From Sulfuricurvum sp. (GTDB lineage Bacteria > Campylobacterota > Campylobacteria > Campylobacterales > Sulfurimonadaceae): a stretch of 52,064 nucleotides of DNA. Location: positions 1-52,064 of the forward strand of contig JAQTOQ010000002.1 in the NCBI GenBank assembly GCA_028713245.1, written 5' to 3'. Below, in pieces: positions 1 to 10,589 of the stretch (the first letter of the stretch is position 1; each line of letters begins with the position of its first letter). The translations under genes and the position numbers were made by a program. Below the pieces are notes generated by a model, which saw nothing but the letters and a program-made list of their open reading frames with translations, had not been told where the DNA came from and ran no database searches.

Positions 1-1554
1 CTGGATTTAGCAATCAAATCTGTTGAAGCGCAATGGTATGAAAACTGGGAATTGTGTATTGCGGATGATAAAAGTACTCAAAAAACGACCTTGGAGTACC
101 TAAAGACTATTAAGAACCCTAAAATAAAAATAAACTATCTTGAAACAAATCTCAATATATCGGGTTCATCAAATGAAGCATTGAGTTTAGCGAGTGGCGA
201 CTATGTTGCTCTTATGGATAACGACGATGAGATTACTCCTGATGCTCTTTATGAAGTTGTAAGAACCATCCATAAAACAGCTGCGGAGCTTATCTATAGC
301 GATGAGGATAAGCTGGAGCTGGATGGGACGTTAAGTGACCCACATTTTAAGTCTCACTTTGCTCCTGATATGTTTTTAAGTCAGAACTATATCAGTCATC
401 TTGGCGTTATCAAAAAAGAACTGATAGAAAAAGTCGGAGGATTCGCTATAGGACTCGAAGGTGCTCAAGATTATGATTTATACCTCAAAGTTTTAGAACA
501 TACCGACAAAGTACACCATATCTCTAAAGTCTTATATCACTGGAGAAAGATACCCGGTTCATCGGCAGCTGATTTTGACGACAAATCTTATGCTCAAGAA
601 GCTGGACTCAGAGCTTTGAAAAATGCTTTAAAGAGAAGAGCGATAGATGCAGATGTCTTAAATGGAAAACATGCAGGCACCTATAGAGTTCTCTACAAAA
701 TCCAAAAAGAACCTTTGGTGAGTATCATCATCCCATTTAAAGACAAGCCAGAGCTTTTGAGAATGTGTATAGAGTCAATTTTAGATAAATCTACTTATAA
801 AAACTTTGAAATTATTGGCATCAGCAATAATAGCAGCGAAGAAGCCACTTTTGAAGAGATGAAAAGAGTTGAGAATTTGGACGATCGTATTAAATTTTAC
901 GAATATAACGTAGCTTTTAACTATTCTGCTATAAATAATTACGCGGTTAAAACCTATGCCAAAGGTGAACAGATCATCCTTCTGAATAACGATATAGAGA
1001 TCATTACCCATGACTGGATAGAGGCGATGCTCGAATTTTCGCAAAGAGACGATGTTGGCGTCGTAGGTGCTAAACTCTATTATCCCAACAATACATTACA
1101 ACATGGCGGAGTTATTGTAGGTCTGGGCGGGGTTGCCGGTCATTCACATAAATATTTTAATAAGGATGATTCGGGTTATTTTCATAGACTCAACATCCTC
1201 CAAAATCTCAGTGCCGTAACAGCAGCATGTTTTATGGTTAAAAAATCCATTTATCAAGAGCTTAACGGGCTAAATGAACAAAACCTAGCCGTGGCTTTTA
1301 ATGATGTTGATTTTTGTCTAAGAGCAAGAGAAAAAGGGTATCTAAATATTTTTACCCCTTATTGTGAAGCCTATCACCATGAATCTATCTCTAGGGGTCA
1401 TGAAGATACCGCCCAAAAACAGGAAAGATTTAACAGTGAAGTCTTTTTTATGCAAGAGAGACATAAAACCATTTTAGAAAAGGGTGACCCCTACTACAAT
1501 GTAAATTTGACCCTTGATCGGGAAGATTTTAGTTTGAAAGCACTCAAAAAGTGA
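1..1554 (+). CDS. Glycosyltransferase with tandem GT2 domains (5'-truncated by window edge)
   Basis: Frame is open from base 1 (LDLAIKSVEAQWYENWELCIADD...). GT-A motifs include DNDDEITPDAL and a second domain VSIIIPFKDKPELLRMCIESIL...LLNNDIEI. Confidence 0.9.
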   Translation: MDLAIKSVEAQWYENWELCIADDKSTQKTTLEYLKTIKNPKIKINYLETNLNISGSSNEALSLASGDYVALMDNDDEITPDALYEVVRTIHKTAAELIYSDEDKLELDGTLSDPHFKSHFAPDMFLSQNYISHLGVIKKELIEKVGGFAIGLEGAQDYDLYLKVLEHTDKVHHISKVLYHWRKIPGSSAADFDDKSYAQEAGLRALKNALKRRAIDADVLNGKHAGTYRVLYKIQKEPLVSIIIPFKDKPELLRMCIESILDKSTYKNFEIIGISNNSSEEATFEEMKRVENLDDRIKFYEYNVAFNYSAINNYAVKTYAKGEQIILLNNDIEIITHDWIEAMLEFSQRDDVGVVGAKLYYPNNTLQHGGVIVGLGGVAGHSHKYFNKDDSGYFHRLNILQNLSAVTAACFMVKKSIYQELNGLNEQNLAVAFNDVDFCLRAREKGYLNIFTPYCEAYHHESISRGHEDTAQKQERFNSEVFFMQERHKTILEKGDPYYNVNLTLDREDFSLKALKK

Positions 1555-2486
1555 TGAACAAGAAGATACTAGTCTTATTATCGACGTACAATGGAGAAAA
1601 ATATCTGCAGGAGCAACTGGACTCACTGTTCGCACAAAGCTATAAGGAGTTTGAAATAATCGCTAGGGATGATGGCTCTTGCGATAACAGTTTGGCGATA
1701 TTGAAAGCTCACAATATAACTCTTTTAGAGACTAAACAAAATCTTGGCGCCAAAAAAAGCTTTGAGGCATTGCTAAAATTTGGATTAGAAAACAGAGAAA
1801 GTGACTATTTTATGTTTTGCGATCAAGATGATGTATGGGAAAGTGACAAAATCGAAAAAAGTTACCTAAAAATACAAGAAATTGAGCATAATCGTTTGGA
1901 TATGCCGGTACTCGTTCATAGCGATTTGAAGGTAGTGGATACCAAATTGGCTACCGTACATGGTTCATTTTGGGAATACGAGCATATTCTCCCACGGTAT
2001 AATTCTCTTAATCGGCTTTTGATGCAAAATACCATTACGGGCTGCACCATGATCATCAATAAAAAGTTAGCCGAAAAATGTTTACCCATACCCGAAGCGT
2101 CTATCATGCATGACTGGTGGATAGGTTTGGTCGCAAGTCAATTTGGGGCAATAGGGTACATCGAGGAGGCTACGATCAGCTATAGACAACATAGCAAGAA
2201 TACAATAGGTGCAAAAAAATTTACTCCTTTGAGTGTATTCAAAAAAGCTTGGGATCTCTTGTTTCATAAAAATCTCTATCTAAAACATTTACATAGTAAT
2301 CTAGCGCAAGCAAAAGCATTTTTAGAAACGTATCAGAGCCAACTGGATCAAGCGACAAAAGAGATGCTGCAGGATTTTATAAAAATAGAAGAAAAAACGT
2401 TCTGGCAGAAAAGAAGTATCCTTTTGAAGTATAAACTTTTAAAACAAGGTTTCATCCGAAATATCGGGTTGTTTGTAAAGATATGA
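1551..2486 (+). CDS. GT2 family glycosyltransferase (rhamnosyltransferase-like)
   Basis: ILVLLSTYNGEKYLQEQLDSLFAQSYKEFEIIARDDGS...FCDQDDVW are typical GT2 motifs; overlaps the upstream stop by 4 nt. Confidence 0.9.
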   Translation: MMNKKILVLLSTYNGEKYLQEQLDSLFAQSYKEFEIIARDDGSCDNSLAILKAHNITLLETKQNLGAKKSFEALLKFGLENRESDYFMFCDQDDVWESDKIEKSYLKIQEIEHNRLDMPVLVHSDLKVVDTKLATVHGSFWEYEHILPRYNSLNRLLMQNTITGCTMIINKKLAEKCLPIPEASIMHDWWIGLVASQFGAIGYIEEATISYRQHSKNTIGAKKFTPLSVFKKAWDLLFHKNLYLKHLHSNLAQAKAFLETYQSQLDQATKEMLQDFIKIEEKTFWQKRSILLKYKLLKQGFIRNIGLFVKI

Positions 2487-2553
2487 AAAGTTTTGAGCGT
2501 TAGAATATAATATTCGATATAATGCCGATTCTAAAAATTAAAAAAGGGAAAAT

Positions 2554-2763
2554 ATGACAACAATCACTATCGATAATATCGAATACGATCTTAGCATCCT
2601 ATCGGATGAAGCAAAAGCTCAAATCGGATCCATCCAAGTTGTCGATCAAAAAATAGCTGATTTGAATACGCAGCTCGCAATTATGAGCACAGCTCGTAAT
2701 GCATACGCACATACATTACAATCTCTTTTGCCTAAGAAAAAAGCACCAAAATCTAAAGCGTGA
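2554..2763 (+). CDS. Small conserved hypothetical protein (DUF6447-like)
   Basis: 69 aa, MTTITIDNIEYDLSILSDEAKAQIGSIQVVDQKIADLNTQLAI..., preceded by an aaaaaaggga RBS. The family assignment is from memory. Confidence 0.7.
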   Translation: MTTITIDNIEYDLSILSDEAKAQIGSIQVVDQKIADLNTQLAIMSTARNAYAHTLQSLLPKKKAPKSKA

Positions 2764-3206
2764 TTCTTGCAACCACGTTTACCCCCTATTACTGCGAAAC
2801 CGAAGATAGGGTTCGCTTGGTAATCAACTATACTGATTATAGCAATCGGGTTGATTTTTGGATCACCCGTGCATTTTTACTCAAACTGCTCCCCTCAATG
2901 GAAGAATATCTCTACTCCTACGCAACCTCAAACATCATGAATCCAGCACAAATGTCCAATAGCAAGGAGACTTCTGCAACGGATGGCGGAACCTTGGCAG
3001 TTACCCACAAAGAGGGTGTTTTACTCGAAGCGGTTGATATGACCTATGTTACGGTTACGGGGATGTTTGAAATACGGATGAGAGGAAAAGAGACCGAGGC
3101 GATAGCTGTTTTGAGCGAGCAGATGATGATGACCGTTGTCAAATCCATCTTTGGCGCGGCACCTCATGGTCATTGGGGAATATCGCCACGTCTGCTGGAG
3201 TGCTAA
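2760..3206 (+). CDS. Hypothetical protein, translationally coupled to the upstream small ORF
   Basis: 148-aa ORF with a GTG start overlapping the upstream TGA (GTGA). Confidence 0.65.
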   Translation: MILATTFTPYYCETEDRVRLVINYTDYSNRVDFWITRAFLLKLLPSMEEYLYSYATSNIMNPAQMSNSKETSATDGGTLAVTHKEGVLLEAVDMTYVTVTGMFEIRMRGKETEAIAVLSEQMMMTVVKSIFGAAPHGHWGISPRLLEC

Positions 3207-3301
3207 GCAGACGGTGTTTTCTGTTTAAATTCATCATTTTGTTCTGTTACCATTCTTCGCTATAATTACGCTTTCATAAAAAATTATAGATTAGGATTCT
3301 A

Positions 3302-5029
3302 ATGTCAAACAAATCATTATCTGCCTCCAAAAACGAGCTTATTGCCCTGCTCAAGACCCTCAAGGGGTCGTTTTATTTTGCCGCATTTATATCTCTTTTC
3401 ATCAATCTCTTAATGCTGGTACCGACGCTGTACATGTTGCAACTCTATGATCGGGTATTGGCGAGCCGCAGTATGGAAACACTGATTATGCTCACGATCA
3501 TCGTTGTCGTGATGTTTGTAGTGCTTGGATTGTTGGAGTTTATCCGTTCCCGTATCCTCATCCGTGTCGGTAATGCGATCGATGCTAAAATGAGCAACCG
3601 CTTGTTCGATGCGATGTTCGCACTGGCCAACCGCCATCCCGGAAAATCGACTGCTCAACCGCTGAGCGATCTGACCCAGATACGTCAGTTTCTGACAGGA
3701 ACGCCTCTGTTTGCTTTTTTCGATGCACCGTGGATACCGATCTATATCGGGATTATGTTTTTGTTTCATCCGATGTTTGGCTATTTTGCCATCTTTGCGG
3801 CAATCGTAGCAGTCAGTCTCACGTTCATCAATGAGAAACGGACCAAAGCGGGGCTGGAAGCCTCTAACAAACACTATCAATCCTCACAATCTTTTATCAA
3901 CTCCAGTCTGCGTAACAGCGAGATCATCGAAGCGATGGGGATGCACGGGAATGTACGTCGCCGATGGTATGGTCGATATATCTCCTTCCTCAACGAGCAA
4001 TCTGACGCCAGTGACGAAGCAGGGGTTTGGTCAAACACCTCTAAAATTGTACGGATGCTGATGCAATCTCTCGTATTGGGTCTAGGGGGGTATCTTGCGA
4101 TCACTGGGCAAGTGACTCCGGGTATGATGATCGCAGGTTCTATCATCATGGGGCGCGCACTGGCTCCGATCGATCTCATGACCGGTACGTGGAAACAGTT
4201 TAGTTCCGCACGTACCTCTTACGCTCGTCTAGGAGGATTACTTGCGGAGTTTACCGTACCGACCAAACCAACACCGCTTCCAGCGCCACAAGGGTTTATC
4301 GACGTTGAGGGTATCGTTGTTTTACCTCCTGATAGCAAAGTCCCTTCCGTTCGTGGCGTTAGTCTCTCGATCAAGGCCGGAGAAACGGTTGCCGTTATAG
4401 GACCTAGTGCTGCCGGAAAATCTTCACTCGCTCGTGCGATGCTGGGAGTATGGCCGTGTATCAATGGAAAAATCCGTATCGATGGTGCTGAAATCGGTCA
4501 CTATGACCGAGAAGTACTGGGAAAATACATCGGTTACTTACCGCAAGACATCGAACTCTTTGATGGTACCATCAGTGAAAATATCGCTCGCTACGAAGAC
4601 CCAAAACCTGAAATGGTCGTGGAAGCTGCCCAAACTGCCGGTGTACACGAGATGATCTTGCAACTGCCTCAAGGCTATGACACCCCAATCGGACCTGGCG
4701 GAATCGCTCTCTCAGGCGGTCAACGTCAGCGCGTTGGTCTAGCCAGAGCTATTTACTGCTATCCTAAAATCATCGTCCTCGATGAACCTAACTCTAATCT
4801 CGACGATGTTGGTGAACGAGCCCTTATGGAAGCAATACTCGAACTCAAAAAGAGGGGTTCTACGGTCATACTTATCACACACAGACCTGCTATTTTAGGG
4901 ATTGTAGACAAGATTGCGTTTATGCGTGATGGACTATTACAATTATTCGGGACACGGGATGAAGTGCTCGCTGCTCTTGCACCACAGCCACAAGCCCCAA
5001 TACAAAACGCCGCAGGAGCACAAGCATGA
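3302..5029 (+). CDS. Type I secretion system permease/ATPase (PrtD/LapB-like ABC exporter)
   Basis: N-terminal TM domain plus Walker A GPSAAGKSS, signature LSGGQRQR and Walker B IIVLDEPNSNLD. Confidence 0.95.
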   Translation: MSNKSLSASKNELIALLKTLKGSFYFAAFISLFINLLMLVPTLYMLQLYDRVLASRSMETLIMLTIIVVVMFVVLGLLEFIRSRILIRVGNAIDAKMSNRLFDAMFALANRHPGKSTAQPLSDLTQIRQFLTGTPLFAFFDAPWIPIYIGIMFLFHPMFGYFAIFAAIVAVSLTFINEKRTKAGLEASNKHYQSSQSFINSSLRNSEIIEAMGMHGNVRRRWYGRYISFLNEQSDASDEAGVWSNTSKIVRMLMQSLVLGLGGYLAITGQVTPGMMIAGSIIMGRALAPIDLMTGTWKQFSSARTSYARLGGLLAEFTVPTKPTPLPAPQGFIDVEGIVVLPPDSKVPSVRGVSLSIKAGETVAVIGPSAAGKSSLARAMLGVWPCINGKIRIDGAEIGHYDREVLGKYIGYLPQDIELFDGTISENIARYEDPKPEMVVEAAQTAGVHEMILQLPQGYDTPIGPGGIALSGGQRQRVGLARAIYCYPKIIVLDEPNSNLDDVGERALMEAILELKKRGSTVILITHRPAILGIVDKIAFMRDGLLQLFGTRDEVLAALAPQPQAPIQNAAGAQA

Positions 5030-6369
5030 AGGAAGACTACTTGGCAGAGGTAGTAAAAACAACACAATACCCTACCCCTCAGACCAACGATAAAGGGTAT
5101 CGTCGTCTTGGATGGATTGTGTTGGGCGGATTTGTGGGTGTATTTGGTGTTTGGGCAGCATTCGCCCCGCTTGAAAGCGCTATACCTGTGTCTGGTAAAA
5201 TGATTGTGGCATCCAGCAACCAAATCGTCCAGCATTTGGAGGGTGGGATTGTAAAGTCAATTTTAACCAGCGATGGAGCACAGGTCAAAAAAGGGGAAGA
5301 TTTGATCGTCCTAGATGATACGCAAGCTGCTACGCAACTCAATATCATCGAAGCGCAATACTATGAATTGCTCGCATTGGAAGGACGTCTCGCTGCCGAA
5401 CGTGATCATGCAAGCGATATAGTGTTTTCACCAGAATTATCGAAAATGGAGGCTGCTGCACGTGCGGTGGTTACGGAAAATCAACGCCGACAGTTCACTG
5501 CACGGGATAGAGCATTAAAAGATGAATCCGAAATATTAACGCAACGAATCGAACAAATGCACAACCAGATAGAGGGACTAGAAGCCATCGTAAAAAGTAA
5601 AACTTCCCTTGCTAATTCATATCGTGATGAAGTCAAAGAGTGGGAAGTACTCTATGCACAGCAGCTGATAGACAAAATACGTTTACGTGATGTAAAGCGC
5701 CAAATGGTGAATACAGAGGGTGAAATTGCTAATGCAAAGGCTGATATAGCACGAGCCAAAGCGCAAATCAGTGAAATGAACGCTCAAAAAATATCCATGA
5801 AGGCCAATTTTATCAAAGACGTACTGGCCCAAATCAGCGATACGCAGACAAAACTATCCGATATGCGTGCCCGTGCTAGCGGCTATAAAGATATGCTCCA
5901 ACGCGCTCATATCACTGCACCAATGGATGGAACCGTTACCAATCTCGCCATACGTACCGTTGGAGGGGTAATCCCTGCGGGCAGACCAATCCTCGAAATC
6001 GTACCTCAGGGTGAACCACTTATCATCGAAGCACAAGCTGTGGCAACAGAGAGCGCAAACATTCATGTCGGACTCAAAGCAGATATACAATTTCCAAGTT
6101 TTCAGCATGTAAAGACTCTCAAAGAAGTAAAAGGAGAGGTTATCCACATCGGGGCAGATACGATTCCTAATGAAGCTGATCATCAGTTGTATTATCCCGT
6201 TAAAATCCGTATTACACCAGAGGGAGAAGCAGAGCTTCTAAAAAATCACTTGGTTTTGCAATCAGGGATCCCTGCTACTGCCATGATCGTGGTTGCGTCA
6301 CGTACCTTTGCCGATTATCTTATCCATCCGTTTAAAACGATGTTTAAAAAGAGTTTTAATGAGCAGTAA
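5026..6369 (+). CDS. HlyD-family type I secretion periplasmic adaptor
   Basis: Single N-terminal TM, PVSGKMIVASSNQIVQHLEGGIVKSILTSDGAQVKKGE, coiled coil, APMDGTVTNLAIRTVGGVIPAGRPILEIVP; ATGA overlap with the ABC gene. Confidence 0.95.
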   Translation: MKEDYLAEVVKTTQYPTPQTNDKGYRRLGWIVLGGFVGVFGVWAAFAPLESAIPVSGKMIVASSNQIVQHLEGGIVKSILTSDGAQVKKGEDLIVLDDTQAATQLNIIEAQYYELLALEGRLAAERDHASDIVFSPELSKMEAAARAVVTENQRRQFTARDRALKDESEILTQRIEQMHNQIEGLEAIVKSKTSLANSYRDEVKEWEVLYAQQLIDKIRLRDVKRQMVNTEGEIANAKADIARAKAQISEMNAQKISMKANFIKDVLAQISDTQTKLSDMRARASGYKDMLQRAHITAPMDGTVTNLAIRTVGGVIPAGRPILEIVPQGEPLIIEAQAVATESANIHVGLKADIQFPSFQHVKTLKEVKGEVIHIGADTIPNEADHQLYYPVKIRITPEGEAELLKNHLVLQSGIPATAMIVVASRTFADYLIHPFKTMFKKSFNEQ

Positions 6370-7675
6370 ACTTAAGCTCTTGAGGAGCGTGGCTTTTTGT
6401 GCGATACTCGCTAGTGTGTCGTCTCATGCACAAAGCATTACGTTGAGCCAAGCATATTCTTTGGCTTTGCAACATGAACCAAAGCTTCGTTCAGCGGCAT
6501 TGAAAACTCAAGCAACCGAGGAACTTATTACACAAAGTCGTGCACGGTTGCTACCTCAAATACAAGGAAGCCTTTCTTATGGATATTATGGCTATGAAGC
6601 GCAGTACCTAAGAGAGCCTGTCAAGGAAGATTACAGCAGCTATTCGATTTCTGCATCACAGGCTATCTACCACCCCGAATATTGGCGCGGAGTTGAGGAG
6701 AGCCAAGCGCACGTCAAGGGGGCACAGTATAGCTATAATGCACAAGCTCAACAGCTAGGGCTAGATGTAGCAAAAGCCTATTTTGAATTTATACGTGCTC
6801 ATCAGAATGTTGATCTTTCAGATTCACAAAAAAAATATTATGAGACTAAATACATTCAGCAAGAAGAACTACTGAAAGTAGGACTTACCAACCGTATCGA
6901 TTTACTCGAAGCAAAAGTTCATCGAGATCGGGCCATTTTTGAATGGCTTACTGAACAAAAACGTTTGAATGTCAGCAAGCTCAAACTTGAACACTTAGTA
7001 GGAGAAAGCATAGAAGAAACCGTTACCTTCGATTTTGACACCATTCCCTTAGAAATTTTTTCTATGGAGAAAACAGTCTGGGAAGATAAGCTCGGCAACA
7101 ATCCCTCGCTCAAAGCTTCTGAATATGCCAGCGAGATGGCACGACACCAAGTTGCTATGCGACAATATGAACACTACCCCAAGGTCGATTTGAGTCTAAC
7201 CCGCAAAGAGACCTATACTAAAGACACCGTTTCTCATCAGTATGACAATCAAGCCATTGTTCAAATGAGCATCCCTATCTATCAAGGGGGATACGCGCAA
7301 TCCAAAGTACGCGAAGGGCTCAAACTTCTCGATTCAGCGACACAGGACTTAGACTATACACGCAAGCAAACACGATTACAATTAGAATCGTTCTGGGCAG
7401 AGCGATCGCTTATGATTGAAAAAATAAGAGTATTACGCGAATCGCAAAGATCCGCAGAATTGTTTGTGAGTTCAGTGGAGCAGGGACAAGTCGCAGGACT
7501 CAAAAGTTTCGTTGATGTTCTCGAAGCACGGGCAAAGTTGTATGCTGTCAAGCGTGATTTACTCGATGCCGGTTACGAACTTATCAATAATCAGCTATCA
7601 TTACTTGACGTAACCGGTGAGCTAAATTCCGAAACTCTTGAAAGATTTGAAACACTCATAATGCACCTAGGTTAA
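6359..7675 (+). CDS. TolC-family outer membrane protein
   Basis: Signal peptide followed by ITLSQAYSLALQHEPKLRSAALKTQATEE, a TolC-fold repeat. The ORF-track start at 6293 overlaps hlyD; ATG at 6359 is the more likely start. Confidence 0.92.
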   Translation: MSSKLKLLRSVAFCAILASVSSHAQSITLSQAYSLALQHEPKLRSAALKTQATEELITQSRARLLPQIQGSLSYGYYGYEAQYLREPVKEDYSSYSISASQAIYHPEYWRGVEESQAHVKGAQYSYNAQAQQLGLDVAKAYFEFIRAHQNVDLSDSQKKYYETKYIQQEELLKVGLTNRIDLLEAKVHRDRAIFEWLTEQKRLNVSKLKLEHLVGESIEETVTFDFDTIPLEIFSMEKTVWEDKLGNNPSLKASEYASEMARHQVAMRQYEHYPKVDLSLTRKETYTKDTVSHQYDNQAIVQMSIPIYQGGYAQSKVREGLKLLDSATQDLDYTRKQTRLQLESFWAERSLMIEKIRVLRESQRSAELFVSSVEQGQVAGLKSFVDVLEARAKLYAVKRDLLDAGYELINNQLSLLDVTGELNSETLERFETLIMHLG

Positions 7676-7714
7676 ACCATAACGATAAGGAGTTTAGATT
7701 AGAGGGCTACCACA

Positions 7715-8629
7715 ATGACATTTTCTCTAATCATTCCTACCCTTAACGCAGGAGATCCGTTCCTAAAGTTAATCAACACCATCAAGCAACAATCTCTTCA
7801 ACCGTATGAAATAATCATAATTGATTCCTCATCGACAGATAAAACAGCCTCTATTGCAAAAGATTACGGCTGCCGAGTCGAAACGATAGCTTGCAGGTCA
7901 TTTGACCACGGAGGGACTCGTACACTTGCTGCATTAATGGCCAAAGGCGACATCCTCTTATTTTTGACGCAAGATGCGCTTCCTGCGGATTCATCCACGT
8001 TTAAACGCATCATAGAGGGTTTCGTACACTCTCAGATTGGGGCCGTCTATGGGAGACAACTTCCTTATCCAGATGCCAGCTTATTTGGAGCGCACCTGCG
8101 ACTCTTTAACTATCCCGACCAATCCTATGAGCGTACGTATAGTGACAAACAGCAGTATGGAATAAAAACAGCTTTTCTTTCGAACTCATTTTGCGCTTAT
8201 AGAAAAAATGCTTTAGAAAAAATAGGCTTTTTTAAAAATAATCTCATTTTGGGTGAAGATATGATTGCAGGAGCCTTTTTATTAAAAGCAGGATATTCAC
8301 TAGCTTACAAATCAGATGCTAAAGTCTACCACTCTCACAACTATACCATCTGGCAAGAGTTTCAGCGCTATTTTGACATTGGTGTTCTACATCACAATGA
8401 ACCATGGCTTTTAAAAGAATTAGGAAGACCGGAGGGAGAAGGTCTAAAATATGTTTTAAGTGAATTTCGCTATCTAATTTCTAATAAAAAAAGTTATCTT
8501 ATCTTTTATTCCCTATTACGCAATGCCGTTAAATATATTGGCTATAAATTAGGTAAAATACATTCGCTACTGCCCATCCGTTTTATCAAATATATGAGTA
8601 TGCATCATGGATGGTGGGATAAATTGTGA
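7715..8629 (+). CDS. GT2 family glycosyltransferase
   Basis: SLIIPTLNAGDPFLKLINTIKQQSLQPYEIIIIDSSSTDKT; GT-A fold motifs. Confidence 0.9.
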   Translation: MTFSLIIPTLNAGDPFLKLINTIKQQSLQPYEIIIIDSSSTDKTASIAKDYGCRVETIACRSFDHGGTRTLAALMAKGDILLFLTQDALPADSSTFKRIIEGFVHSQIGAVYGRQLPYPDASLFGAHLRLFNYPDQSYERTYSDKQQYGIKTAFLSNSFCAYRKNALEKIGFFKNNLILGEDMIAGAFLLKAGYSLAYKSDAKVYHSHNYTIWQEFQRYFDIGVLHHNEPWLLKELGRPEGEGLKYVLSEFRYLISNKKSYLIFYSLLRNAVKYIGYKLGKIHSLLPIRFIKYMSMHHGWWDKL

Positions 8630-8641
8630 TAAAGAGGCTTA

Positions 8642-9961
8642 TTGAAAGAATTACTAGCTAGGATCATATTTATCCTCATTGACGCCACTATGATCTTCCT
8701 AGCCCTTATGATGGCTTATTATATGCGCTATCTTTTCAGCGCTAAGTTTACAATACCTCTCTTGCATGATCTGACACACTACGCCACTATGCCTTTGTTG
8801 TATATCATTATTCTCGCTGTTATGCTCTACGAGGGAATATACACCAAGCGGTTCGATTTTTGGCAGGAACACAAGCGTATCGCTGTTTCACTAATAATCT
8901 CCCTCGTTATTGTTTTTGCCATTTTAGCACTCCAGAAAGAGGCTGAAAGCTATTCTCGATTTATCATCATTACTTCATTTGTAATGATGATGATCTTTAT
9001 CCCAATAGAAAAGAGGTTGGTTAAGTATTGGCTATACCGCATGGGTCTATGGCGCAGAGCAGCTTTGGTTTTGGGTGAAGATCCGTTCTTCGAAGATCAT
9101 GTATTTGGCAACCCTTATTTAGGTTATATCCAAGGGGATGAACAGACATCCAAAACCCTCTTTATAGCATCAGATCATCAAGAGGCCGAAGAGATCGAAA
9201 CGATTCTAGACCGAAGCGTCAAACGCAATCAAGAAATCATCTTCATCCCTCTCATCAAAAGTTACGATTTTTCAGATTCATTTATCATCCATATTTTTAA
9301 TGCTCGTACCAACCTGATCGTTTTAGAAAACAAACTCCTAAGCCGTTTCAATCAACTGTTAAAGGGGATAAGTGATTATCTCCTCTCTCTCCTGCTTCTG
9401 CCGTTTATAATGGTCATCACGGCTGTTATCGCGGCTCTCATCAAGCGTGAAGAGCCAAGTGGGGAAATCTTTTTTCAACAAATGCGGATGGGACGTGACG
9501 CGCACCTGTTTACGTGCTACAAATTCCGGACAATGAGAGAAAACAGTGATGGATTGCTGCAAGAATATCTCAAAAATAATCCCGCCGAAAACCATAATTA
9601 TATGATTTATCATAAATACGAAAATGATCCGCGTATCACTCGAATCGGACATTTCTTGCGTAAAACATCGCTTGACGAACTGCCGCAGATTTTAAATATA
9701 TTAAAGGGGGAGATGAGTCTCATCGGGCCACGACCCTATATGCCCCAAGAACGCGAGAAAATCGGTGATAAGCTTTCAATGATTCTGGCAGTTAAACCTG
9801 GAATAACAGGTCTTTGGCAGGTTTCAGGACGAAGTGAGATTGATTTTATAAGCCGTGTAGCCTTGGATGCATGGTATGTACGCAACTGGAGTCTTTGGAC
9901 AGATTTTGTGATTTTGATTAAAACGGTTAAAGTAGTAATAAAGCGTGAAGGGGCTGTATAA
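8642..9961 (+). CDS. Undecaprenyl-phosphate sugar phosphotransferase (polyprenyl glycosylphosphotransferase, WbaP/WcaJ-like)
   Basis: N-terminal multi-TM region and C-terminal [26 protein letters not shown]...[32 protein letters not shown]...[17 protein letters not shown] start. Confidence 0.93.
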   Translation: MKELLARIIFILIDATMIFLALMMAYYMRYLFSAKFTIPLLHDLTHYATMPLLYIIILAVMLYEGIYTKRFDFWQEHKRIAVSLIISLVIVFAILALQKEAESYSRFIIITSFVMMMIFIPIEKRLVKYWLYRMGLWRRAALVLGEDPFFEDHVFGNPYLGYIQGDEQTSKTLFIASDHQEAEEIETILDRSVKRNQEIIFIPLIKSYDFSDSFIIHIFNARTNLIVLENKLLSRFNQLLKGISDYLLSLLLLPFIMVITAVIAALIKREEPSGEIFFQQMRMGRDAHLFTCYKFRTMRENSDGLLQEYLKNNPAENHNYMIYHKYENDPRITRIGHFLRKTSLDELPQILNILKGEMSLIGPRPYMPQEREKIGDKLSMILAVKPGITGLWQVSGRSEIDFISRVALDAWYVRNWSLWTDFVILIKTVKVVIKREGAV

Positions 9962-9963
9962 AA

Positions 9964-10040
9964 TGGTGCCGGCACGAGGACTTGAACCCCGGGCCTGCTG
10001 ATTACAAATCAGCTGCTCTAGCCAACTGAGCTATGCCGGC
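9964..10040 (-). tRNA. tRNA-Thr (anticodon TGT), CCA encoded
   Basis: Reverse complement GCCGGCATAGCTCAGTTGGCTAGAGCAGCTGATTTGTAATCAGCAGGCCCGGGGTTCAAGTCCTCGTGCCGGCACCA folds as a cloverleaf with anticodon loop TTTGTAA. Confidence 0.97.
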
Positions 10041-10093
10041 AGGTGGAGGGAATTATAATGAATAATTACTTAAAAAAAGCCTACCAGGAACTT

Positions 10094-10492
10094 TTACTTT
10101 CGCCCTGCCAACCCCAGCTTCAATCTTTTTTCAATCTGATCTTTAAAATCCTGATTTGCGGTGATAAGTGCTTTTTGAAACCGTAAAATTACTTTTGAAT
10201 CGGTTTGAGGATGAGTGCACAACATCTCTAGCAATGCCCCATACACTCTAAAATCATCTATGTGACTATAGCGTTCTATAATCGCATCCACAGCATGGTT
10301 TATCTGGGCATTACTCGAACTATTCTTGTTAATAACCTCGCACATCGTCTCGAACGTCATAACTGCTTCGGAGTTAATAGGAGCTGCTTTCTTACGTGCA
10401 CTCCATACATATATTGAGACCAAGGCTATGAAAAGCAGCAGCAAACCAGCCATTACAAAGACTAATGTTATTTTATCCATGATAAGAATCAC
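10094..10492 (-). CDS. Hypothetical membrane-anchored protein
   Basis: 132 aa with one N-terminal TM (ITLVFVMAGLLLLFIALVSIYVWS). Confidence 0.65.
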   Translation of the reverse strand: MILIMDKITLVFVMAGLLLLFIALVSIYVWSARKKAAPINSEAVMTFETMCEVINKNSSSNAQINHAVDAIIERYSHIDDFRVYGALLEMLCTHPQTDSKVILRFQKALITANQDFKDQIEKRLKLGLAGRK

Positions 10493-10548
10493 TTTGAGTT
10501 AATAAATTGAAAAGATTGTAGCGTATTTTTGAAAAGAGGGAAAATGTC

Positions 10549-10564
10549 TCCCGCGGATGCGGGA
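10549..10564 (-). terminator. Candidate terminator hairpin downstream of the porin gene
   Basis: TCCCGC-GGAT-GCGGGA, 26 bp past the porin stop, followed on the minus strand by a T-rich stretch. Confidence 0.5.
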
Positions 10565-10589
10565 AAGAAGCGTATGAGTTTTTAGAAGG

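Noticed and set aside
3410-3880. Antisense ORF in the ABC exporter gene
   Set aside because: Low-complexity shadow ORF opposite a strongly supported T1SS ATPase; no recognisable domain or RBS.
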